From NCBI RefSeq assembly GCF_000282635.1, contig NZ_AKIW01000042.1, positions 1 to 64,000 of the forward strand: a stretch of DNA of 64,000 nt, read 5' to 3'. Numbering within the stretch: position 1 is the first letter of the stretch; each line of letters opens with the position of its first letter. The stretch is from Variovorax sp. CF313 (GTDB taxonomy: Bacteria > Pseudomonadota > Gammaproteobacteria > Burkholderiales > Burkholderiaceae_C). A model generated the notes under the pieces. That model did not search any database and was not told where the DNA came from. It saw only the letters and a list, made by a program, of their open reading frames with translations. The translations under genes were made by a program, and so were the position numbers. Positions 33,459 to 40,091 of this stretch are shown here, in pieces.

Positions 33459-34295
33459 TCACTGGCTCGCGTTCGGGAAGAAGAGCTGCTCGCCGCCGAT
33501 CTTGTACGAGGCGATCGCGGCTTGCCCGTCGCGCGACACCACCCAGTCGGAAAAAGCCTGCGCCAGGTCTTTCTTGACGTGCGGATGCCTGGCCGGATTC
33601 ACGACGATCACGCCGTACTGGTTGAACAGCTGCCGGTCGCCCTCGACCACGATGCCCAGGTCGCCGCGGTTCTTGAAGTTGAGCCAGGTGCCGCGGTCGG
33701 ACAGCACATAGGCATTGGTGGAAGCGGCGATGTTGAGCGCCTGGCCCATGCCGCAGCCGCACTCCTTGTAGCCGGCGGGCTTGGCGGCCGCGAGGTCGAT
33801 GCCCGCCAGTTTCCACTGGCGCAGTTCGGCCGCATGGGTGCCGCTCTTGTCGCCGCGCGAAACGAAGGCACCGCCCGTGGCGCCCAGCCGCTTGAGCGCG
33901 GCCGCGATGTCGTTGCCGCGCACGCCGGCCGGGTCGGATTTCGGTCCGATCAGCACGAAGTCGTTGTACATGACCGCGCGGCGCGGGAGGCCGAAGCCCT
34001 CCGCGACAAACTTTTCCTCGGCGGGTTGGTCATGCACGAACAGCGCATCGGCATCGCCGCGGCGCGCCATGTCCAGCGCCTGGCCTGTGCCCACAGCCAC
34101 CACGCGCACCTCGGTGCCGGAGGCTTTCGTGAACTGCGGCAGCAGGTGCTTGAACAGGCCGGACTGCTCGGTCGAGGTGGTGGAAGCCAGCACGATGAAC
34201 TTTTCTTGCGCCTGGGCGATCGGCGCGAGCAGCGTGCCGACGAGGGCAGCAGCGAGGGCGAGGAGGTTGAGGCGTCTGCGCGAGGCCATCGTCAT
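33459..34295 (-). CDS. tupA: Tungstate-binding periplasmic protein
   Basis: A 278-residue exported binding protein with a signal peptide ending LLAPIAQAQ. The TupA hallmark TTTS-like motif appears as VLASTTSTEQSGLF at the start of the mature protein, followed by VVAVGTGQALDMARRGDADA, VMYNDFVLIGPKSD and FVSRGDKSGTHAAEL. In TupA this serine/threonine group and the arginine in the SRGD turn hold the oxyanion. Lies 71 bp before the fused permease-ATPase gene. Encoding it with formate dehydrogenase and MoeA genes suggests tungsten or molybdenum loading of that enzyme. Confidence 0.9.
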   Translation of the reverse strand: MTMASRRRLNLLALAAALVGTLLAPIAQAQEKFIVLASTTSTEQSGLFKHLLPQFTKASGTEVRVVAVGTGQALDMARRGDADALFVHDQPAEEKFVAEGFGLPRRAVMYNDFVLIGPKSDPAGVRGNDIAAALKRLGATGGAFVSRGDKSGTHAAELRQWKLAGIDLAAAKPAGYKECGCGMGQALNIAASTNAYVLSDRGTWLNFKNRGDLGIVVEGDRQLFNQYGVIVVNPARHPHVKKDLAQAFSDWVVSRDGQAAIASYKIGGEQLFFPNASQ

Positions 34296-34337
34296 CGTGT
34301 GGGTCCTTGGAAGTTGAGGATGTACCGTCCTGCTGGA

Positions 34338-36257
34338 TCAGACAGCGGGATCGACGCGAAAGCCCAACCGGCTCAGCGCCTCGCGGGCCGCGGCCGATTG
34401 CAGCAAGGCAATGAATGCCTGCACGGGCGCGCGCTCGCGGCGTGCCCTGGGCACCACGAAGTCGTAGCGCTCTTCCTGCACCGGGATGAAGCCCAGGCCG
34501 TACTGCCGTGCAACCGTGTCGATGGCCAGGCCCCAGTCGGCGCGCTGCTGCGCCACGGCCACGGCCACCGCGTTGTGCGACTTGGTCTGCACGCCGTAGC
34601 CGGGCGGCTTGGCGCTGCCGAGCAGGCGATCGATGAGGATGCGCGTGCCGCTGCCGGCGTTGCGGTTGACCATGGTGCAGCCGGGCCCGGCGATCGCGGC
34701 GGCGATGGCCGCGGTGGCATCGCGCCCCTCGAAGCGCGCGTCCGACGGGCGATAGACGATGCCCTGCATGCGGCCATACCCCGGGATCAGTTCCAGCTCC
34801 CGCGTGAGCAGTGGCCGGTTGTAGACGCCGGTGGCCGGGTCCATCAGGTGGATGCCCGCCACGTCGCATTCGCCGCGCCGTGCGGCCATCAGCCCGCCCG
34901 TGCTGCCCACGTTCATGGCCTTGATGCGAATGCCCTGGCGCACCAGCTCCCCGGCCAGCCAGTCCAGGCCCACGCAGTGGCTGCCGATGAAGATCAGGTC
35001 CGCGGCGTCCAGCCCATGGCCCAGCAGCTGCACCTGCACGGGCGCGCCGGCATCGACGATCTCGGTGTGCTGGCCGATGGTGATGAACCCGTCCGCGCTG
35101 CTGAACGTGGTGACAGAGCCCGAGCCCTTGCCCATCGGGTAGGCCGCCAGGCCTTCGTCGGTGGGCACCAGGCCCACGAGCAGGTACTCGGTGCGGCCGC
35201 GCTCGGAGTTCACGCGCATCGGCAGTTTGGCGTCCACATGCTCGCGCCGCTCCGGCGGCCGGCCGGCGAAGGCGCGGATCACGGGGGCCAGGAACTCGTG
35301 GAAGGTGAAGACCGCCGAGGTCGGAAAGCCCGGCAGGATCACGACCGGCTTGCCGCCCGTGACCGCCAGGCACACCGGCTTGCCGGGCTTGAGCGCCACG
35401 CCGTGCGCCACCACGCCCGGATCGCCGAGCGCGGCGACCACACGGTAGGAGAGGTCGCCTTCGCCCTTGGATGTGCCGCCCGAGAAGACCACGGCATCGC
35501 AGGCCAGCCCCTGTGCGAGCGCGGCCGACAGTGCGGCCTCGTCATCGGGAATCACGCCCAGCCGCACGGGCTGGCCGCCCAGTTCCTCGACGGCGGCGCC
35601 GATGATGGCGGCGTTGGAGTCGTACACCGCACCCGTGGGCAGCGGCGCGCCGGGCGCGACGATCTCGTTGCCGGTGGAAAAGATGGCCACGCGCGGCTTG
35701 CGGTACACGCCGACCTCGGCGAGGCCGAGTGCCGCGATCACGCCGATCTCCCGCGAGCTCAACGCCTGGCCGGCACGCAGCACCGTTTCTCCGCGCGCGA
35801 TGTCGGTGCCGGCGTAGCTGACGTTCTCGCCTTCGGTGGCCGCACGGCGGATCTGCACCCGGCCGTCCTCGGCATCGGTGTGCTCCACCATCACCACCGC
35901 ATCGGCGCCGCGAGGCAGCATGCCGCCCGTGGCGATCGCCGTCGCATGGCCGCCCGTCACTTCGCGCTGCGGCACGATGCCGGGCGCCAACGTCTCGTCG
36001 GCGAGCGTCAGCAGGCGGGCCTGTTCTTCCATTGCGCCCCAGGTGTCGGCGGCCTGCACGGCAAAGCCGTCGACGTTGGAGCGGTCGAAGCCGGGCACGT
36101 CGATCGCGGCGACCACGTCTTCGGCCAGCACACGGCCCAGCGCCTCGTGCAGGGGAACGGTCTCGCGACCCAGTGGCGCGAGCCTGAGGTGTCGACGGAA
36201 GCGGCGTTCGGCCTCGTCGCGCGTGACGACATCGAGAAATTGCGATTGGGGTTTCAC
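34338..36257 (-). CDS. MoeA-type molybdopterin protein fused to a PBP-like domain
   Basis: A 639-residue fusion. Residues 1-400 form MoeA: DVPGFDRSNVDGFAVQAADT, IATGGMLPRGADAVVMVEHT, IFSTGNEIVAPG and VVFSGGTSKGEGDLSYRV. Residues about 420-639 (IVDAGAPVQVQLLGHGLDAA onward, with AMNVGSTGGLMAARRGECDV and TMVNRNAGSGTRILIDRLLG) resemble the periplasmic-binding-protein-like domain found after some MoeA proteins and in ModE-like regulators. MoeA inserts Mo or W into molybdopterin. The GTG start at 36257 overlaps the preceding moeA stop as GTGA. The extra domain may bind the oxyanion or an intermediate; this is inference. Confidence 0.85.
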   Translation of the reverse strand: MKPQSQFLDVVTRDEAERRFRRHLRLAPLGRETVPLHEALGRVLAEDVVAAIDVPGFDRSNVDGFAVQAADTWGAMEEQARLLTLADETLAPGIVPQREVTGGHATAIATGGMLPRGADAVVMVEHTDAEDGRVQIRRAATEGENVSYAGTDIARGETVLRAGQALSSREIGVIAALGLAEVGVYRKPRVAIFSTGNEIVAPGAPLPTGAVYDSNAAIIGAAVEELGGQPVRLGVIPDDEAALSAALAQGLACDAVVFSGGTSKGEGDLSYRVVAALGDPGVVAHGVALKPGKPVCLAVTGGKPVVILPGFPTSAVFTFHEFLAPVIRAFAGRPPERREHVDAKLPMRVNSERGRTEYLLVGLVPTDEGLAAYPMGKGSGSVTTFSSADGFITIGQHTEIVDAGAPVQVQLLGHGLDAADLIFIGSHCVGLDWLAGELVRQGIRIKAMNVGSTGGLMAARRGECDVAGIHLMDPATGVYNRPLLTRELELIPGYGRMQGIVYRPSDARFEGRDATAAIAAAIAGPGCTMVNRNAGSGTRILIDRLLGSAKPPGYGVQTKSHNAVAVAVAQQRADWGLAIDTVARQYGLGFIPVQEERYDFVVPRARRERAPVQAFIALLQSAAAREALSRLGFRVDPAV

Positions 36258-37507
36258 AGGCACTCGTAAAGATGAACAGTGACTTCGATCCCGGCCCCGA
36301 AGCCTTCGCTTTCTGCGGGCGCGACGACGAAGCCGTCGGCCCGCGTGGTCGAACTCAGCATGGACGCGCCCGACAGCGCGAGCGGCTCCACGCCTTCTTC
36401 GCCGATCTTCACGCGCACGTAGTCGACGCGTCCGACCTGGGAGACGATCTTGCGCGCCACGGTTGCGCGCGTGCGGGGGTAGGGCCAGTCGGCGGACCGG
36501 CCGCCGAGCCGGCGGATCGCACGCCCGGCGAAGAAGTCGTAGGCGCACAGGCAGGAGACCGGGTTGCCCGGCAGCAGGAAGACCAGCGTGTCGCCGATGC
36601 GGCCCATGCCGGCCGGACTGGAGGGCCGCATCGCGATGCCGTGGATGGCCAGCTCGCCGAGTTCGGCCAGCAGGCGCGGCGCATGGTCCTCGGCGCCCAC
36701 GCTGGAGCCGCCGGAGACGAGCACCACGTCGGCATCGGACGCCGCCAGCGCCTGGGCAATGACCTGCGGGTCGTCGCCCAGGCGCTGGTGCGACTCGAGC
36801 AGGCCGCCGTCGCGCGCCACGAGGCCGCGCAAGGTCACGGAGTTGGCGTCGTAGATGTCGAAGGGCCCCTTGGGCGTGCCGGGTGCGCGCACTTCATTGC
36901 CGGTCACGAGCAGCCGCACGCGGGGCCGGCGCACCACCTGCAACTGCGCCAGGCCCAGCGAAGCCGCCAGCCCCGCGTCCTGCGGTCGCAGCCGGCGTCC
37001 CGCGGCCAGCGCCGTACTGCCGCGCGCGATGTCCTCGCCGACGCGGCCCACATGCTGGCCCGGTGCCACAGCCCGCGTGATGGCCAGGCGCCCGTCCTGC
37101 TCGCTCGCATATTCGGCGGGCACCACGGCATCCAGTTCCAGCGGTACCGGAGCGCCGGTCATGATGCGGATGGCTGCGCCCGCGGGCACGGCGCCATCGA
37201 AAGGCCGGCCGGGCCAGGCATGGCCCGCGATCGGAAACTCCAACGGGTTGTATTCGCCGGCCCCCGTGGTCTCGCCGCCGCGCAGCGCATAGCCGTCCAT
37301 GGCCGAGCGGTCGAATTCGGGCACCGCGATGGGTGCGATCACCTCATGCAGCAGTACCCGTCCCGCGGCCTCTTCAACCGCCACGGATTCGCCCGGCAGC
37401 AGCGGCGTGTGGGCGTCGATCCAGGCGAGCGCATCGGGAACCTCCGCGCGCTGGGTGAAGCCGCGCATGCGCACATCGGTCGAGGCAGTTCGTTCGGGTG
37501 GGGGCAT
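36254..37507 (-). CDS. moeA: Molybdopterin molybdenumtransferase MoeA
   Basis: A 417-residue MoeA. Seen: VPEFDRSAMDGYALRGGETT near residue 64, RIMTGAPVPLELDAVVPAEY near residue 114, LLVTGNEVRAPGTPKGPFDI near residue 206 and VLVSGGSSVGAEDHAPRLL near residue 265. The C-terminal domain IV ends VTVHLYECL. It catalyses metal insertion into the adenylated pterin. Two MoeA paralogues in tandem within one operon may divide molybdate and tungstate insertion. The start is uncertain: M1 at 37507 or an internal ATG at 37468 (MRGFTQRA). Confidence 0.92.
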   Translation of the reverse strand: MPPPERTASTDVRMRGFTQRAEVPDALAWIDAHTPLLPGESVAVEEAAGRVLLHEVIAPIAVPEFDRSAMDGYALRGGETTGAGEYNPLEFPIAGHAWPGRPFDGAVPAGAAIRIMTGAPVPLELDAVVPAEYASEQDGRLAITRAVAPGQHVGRVGEDIARGSTALAAGRRLRPQDAGLAASLGLAQLQVVRRPRVRLLVTGNEVRAPGTPKGPFDIYDANSVTLRGLVARDGGLLESHQRLGDDPQVIAQALAASDADVVLVSGGSSVGAEDHAPRLLAELGELAIHGIAMRPSSPAGMGRIGDTLVFLLPGNPVSCLCAYDFFAGRAIRRLGGRSADWPYPRTRATVARKIVSQVGRVDYVRVKIGEEGVEPLALSGASMLSSTTRADGFVVAPAESEGFGAGIEVTVHLYECL

Positions 37508-37546
37508 CAGGTTCAGTCTCGCCCGCGCTTGCGCGCGGCGGCTGAC

Positions 37547-37945
37547 TTAATTCTTGGGTGCGGGATGGGTCTGTGCCGAGGGCTGGTTCGTACTGGGCGG
37601 CGATGCAGCCGTGGAGGCCGGGGAATGTGCGCCCGAGGCTTCGATGGGCTTGGTTTCGCCCGCGGGCGCCGCGGCGTAAGGGCCCGGATCCACGCAGGGC
37701 GGTGTGGTCGCCGCGGCCGGTACCGGCTTGCCTGCGGACTGGGCGCTGGCGCGGTACTTGGCTGCGACCTGGTCCTGTGCCTTGCACAGCAGGTAGGCGT
37801 CGGTCTTGGTACTCCATGCGGTGCGGGCTGCAGCCTCGGCGGCCTTCGCCTGCGCTTCCGGCGTGGGCGCGGGAAGCTTGGCGAAAACGGACGATGCAGC
37901 CAGCGGTAGCGCCAGCGCGAAGAGAAGGGTCAGCGTGTGCTTCAT
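37547..37945 (-). CDS. Secreted hypothetical protein of the formate dehydrogenase locus
   Basis: A 132-residue protein with signal peptide MKHTLTLLFALALPLAASSVFA. The mature part has a helix with AEAAARTAWSTKTDAYLLCK, then a proline- and alanine-rich, probably disordered tail. Two cysteines (about residues 54 and 84) could form a disulfide. Start overlaps the gamma-subunit stop as ATGA, so it is co-translated with the enzyme. Function is unknown; a periplasmic accessory role is inferred from position. Confidence 0.75.
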   Translation of the reverse strand: MKHTLTLLFALALPLAASSVFAKLPAPTPEAQAKAAEAAARTAWSTKTDAYLLCKAQDQVAAKYRASAQSAGKPVPAAATTPPCVDPGPYAAAPAGETKPIEASGAHSPASTAASPPSTNQPSAQTHPAPKN

Positions 37946-39201
37946 GCGGAGGTTCCTTGCGCGGTCACCGGCCGCGCCGGGTCCGATGCGTCGGGGGGCG
38001 CCGAGCGCTGCGCCGGGATCTTGCCGGCCTCGATGTCGTCATACCAGAGGCGATGGTGCTCGCGCGCCCAGGTTTCGTCGACATAGCCTTCGCGCATCGC
38101 CTTGTAGGCGCCGGTCATGCCCAGCGTGCCGATATAGATGTGGCCCAGGATCATGGCCATCATGAGCAGCGTGGCCACCGCATGCACCATGTGCGCGATC
38201 TGCATCTCGCCGCGCGTGTAGACGAAGCCCGGCAACAGCTTGTCGAGGAACAACCCCGAGCCGATGACGATGCTGCCCAGAAGGAGCACGCCGCCCCAGA
38301 ACACGGCCTTCTCGCCGGCGTTGAAGCGGTGCGATGCGGGCTCCTTGCCGCCGAACAGGCCGCCGCCGTGCCGCAGCCAGCTGAGGTCTTCCGCCCGCGG
38401 CCAGTTGCTGCGGATGAAAGTGAAGATCATGAACAGCGTGGTCACGACGAACAGCGGTCCGACGAAGTTGTGCACGGTCTTGAGCATGTAGGCGAGCCAG
38501 CCGAACAGCGCGCTGCCGAGCACCGGCAACAGGAAGAACTTGCCGAAGGCCATCACGATGCCCGACAGCGCGAGCGTGACGAAGGCAAGCGCGTTCGACC
38601 AGTGCGTGGCGCGCTCGAACGGCGTGAAGCGCTCGATCTTGCGGCCGGTCTCGGCGCCGTGCAGCCGGATCGGCCCGCGCGTGAAATGGAAGATGGCCAG
38701 CGCCAGCAGCGTGACGAAGAGCAGCGCCGCGCCGTACGGAATGATCCAGCTGTTGCGCACCTGCCGCCAGGCCTCGCCCGCGTTGGTGAAGCGCGAGCCC
38801 GGGTACTGCACGAAGCGCTGGATCAGGTTGCCGGCCTCGGGCGCCTCGCTCACGGGCAGGCTGCTGTAGCCGGTGATGCCGCCGCTCACCTGGCGCCACA
38901 TCGGTGCGTTGTTGCCGGGCTGCACCTTGTTGCGCTCGCCGTTGGTCTGGTTAAGGTAGTTCGGGTCGGCGCTGGCCTCGGGCTTGACCTCGAAGATGTT
39001 CTGGCTGCGGATGCCGCCCTCGGCCTTCGGTGCGGCAGCGGCGGTGGAAGCGGAAGCAGGCGAAGCAGGGGCGGGCGAAGCCGCGACGGCGCCGCTCGCG
39101 GCCGGGTTGGCGTCCTGGGCCAGCGCCACCGCCGCACAGCCCAGGAGCGCGGTCGCCAACAGCGCGTGGAACGCCCGCCTGGTGCGAATGGTGACGCTCA
39201 T
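37942..39201 (-). CDS. fdhC: Formate dehydrogenase gamma subunit (cytochrome b556)
   Basis: A 419-residue membrane subunit. Signal-like N-terminus LLATALLGCAAVALA, then an alanine-rich spacer, then four or more hydrophobic helices: WIIPYGAALLFVTLLALAIF, HWSNALAFVTLALSGIVMA, GPLFVVTTLFMIFTF and IAHMVHAVATLLMMAMIL. Heme-ligand histidines are visible in FERATHWSN, KTVHNFVGP and IAHMVHAV. It passes electrons from the beta subunit to the quinone pool. The N-terminal extension is longer than in E. coli FdoI and typical of betaproteobacterial enzymes. Confidence 0.93.
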   Translation of the reverse strand: MSVTIRTRRAFHALLATALLGCAAVALAQDANPAASGAVAASPAPASPASASTAAAAPKAEGGIRSQNIFEVKPEASADPNYLNQTNGERNKVQPGNNAPMWRQVSGGITGYSSLPVSEAPEAGNLIQRFVQYPGSRFTNAGEAWRQVRNSWIIPYGAALLFVTLLALAIFHFTRGPIRLHGAETGRKIERFTPFERATHWSNALAFVTLALSGIVMAFGKFFLLPVLGSALFGWLAYMLKTVHNFVGPLFVVTTLFMIFTFIRSNWPRAEDLSWLRHGGGLFGGKEPASHRFNAGEKAVFWGGVLLLGSIVIGSGLFLDKLLPGFVYTRGEMQIAHMVHAVATLLMMAMILGHIYIGTLGMTGAYKAMREGYVDETWAREHHRLWYDDIEAGKIPAQRSAPPDASDPARPVTAQGTSA

Positions 39202-39213
39202 GCGGCCTCCGGT

Positions 39214-39465
39214 TCAGTTTTCTCGGATGTACTCGTTCTGCCCGTTGGAGCGAACCTTGATCTGCTGCTCCCACGCCGTCTTGTCGCCCACCTTCCAGCC
39301 GGGCGCGGTGAAGGCCGTGCCGGTGTTGGCCTGCGTGCCGGTGCCGCTCCAGGGCACTGCATCGTGCTTGACGCCCTCCGCGTTCGTCTGCGGCTTCTCG
39401 GTGCAGGCCGCAAGCAGCATCGCGCCCGAAGCGAGCACGACGAGGGTCGCGACCGCGCGCTTCAC
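39214..39465 (-). CDS. Small predicted lipoprotein between fdhB and fdhC
   Basis: An 83-residue protein that starts with GTG at 39465, overlapping the fdhB stop as GTGA. The N-terminus is KRAVATLVVLASGAMLLAAC with a lipobox LAAC, followed by TEKPQTNAEGVKHDAVPWSG. The C-terminus KVRSNGQNEYIREN is well structured. This is easily missed because of the GTG start and large competing frames. Its location between beta and gamma subunits suggests a role in assembly or anchoring; function is unknown. Confidence 0.75.
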   Translation of the reverse strand: MKRAVATLVVLASGAMLLAACTEKPQTNAEGVKHDAVPWSGTGTQANTGTAFTAPGWKVGDKTAWEQQIKVRSNGQNEYIREN

Positions 39466-40082
39466 TTGGTGCCTCCGGTAGTCGGCGTGCCGGCCTGCTG
39501 CGAGCCATAGGCCGTGCCCCAGCCCCAGACTTCGGCGCCCGTGCCGCGTTGCACGACGCGGGTGCGGAAGATGTCGGCCACCACGTCGCCGTCGCCGGCC
39601 AGCAGCGCCTTGGTCGAGCACATCTCGGCACAGGCCGGCAGCTTGCCTTCGGCCAGGCGGTTGCGGCCGTACTTCTCGAACTCGGCTTCGGAGCCGTTGG
39701 CTTCGGGGCCGCCGGCGCAGAAGGTGCACTTGTCCATCTTGCCGCGTGCGCCGAAGGTGCCTTGCGACGGGAATTGCGGCGCGCCGAAGGGGCAGGCGTA
39801 CGAGCAGTAGCCGCAGCCGATGCACACGTCCTTGTCGTGCAGCACCACGCCTTCTTCGGTGCGGTAGAAGCATTGCACGGGGCACACCGCCATGCAGGGT
39901 GCGTCGGAGCAATGCATGCAGGCCACCGAGATCGATTTCTCGCCCGGCAGGCCGTCATTGAGCGTGACCACGCGGCGGCGATTCACGCCCCAGGGCACCT
40001 CGTTCTCGTTCTTGCAGGCCGTGACACAGCCGTTGCACTCGATGCAGCGCTCGGAATCACAGACGAATTTCATTCTTGCCAT
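39462..40082 (-). CDS. fdhB: Formate dehydrogenase beta subunit (FDH3-type, 4Fe-4S)
   Basis: A 206-residue ferredoxin-like subunit. It holds four cysteine groups: CIECNGCVTACKNENEVPWG, CMHCSDAPCMAVCP, CIGCGYCSYACPFGAPQFP and CTFCAGGPEANG plus the distant CAEMC. Together these bind four [4Fe-4S] clusters that carry electrons from the catalytic subunit to the membrane subunit. It lies nine bases after the alpha subunit gene, and its stop is shared with the next gene's GTG. Confidence 0.95.
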   Translation of the reverse strand: MARMKFVCDSERCIECNGCVTACKNENEVPWGVNRRRVVTLNDGLPGEKSISVACMHCSDAPCMAVCPVQCFYRTEEGVVLHDKDVCIGCGYCSYACPFGAPQFPSQGTFGARGKMDKCTFCAGGPEANGSEAEFEKYGRNRLAEGKLPACAEMCSTKALLAGDGDVVADIFRTRVVQRGTGAEVWGWGTAYGSQQAGTPTTGGTK

Positions 40083-40091
40083 GGTGATTCC

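Noticed and set aside
33360..36269. 969-codon plus-strand frame over tupA and moeA
   Set aside because: Antisense shadow of the tungstate-binding and MoeA genes.
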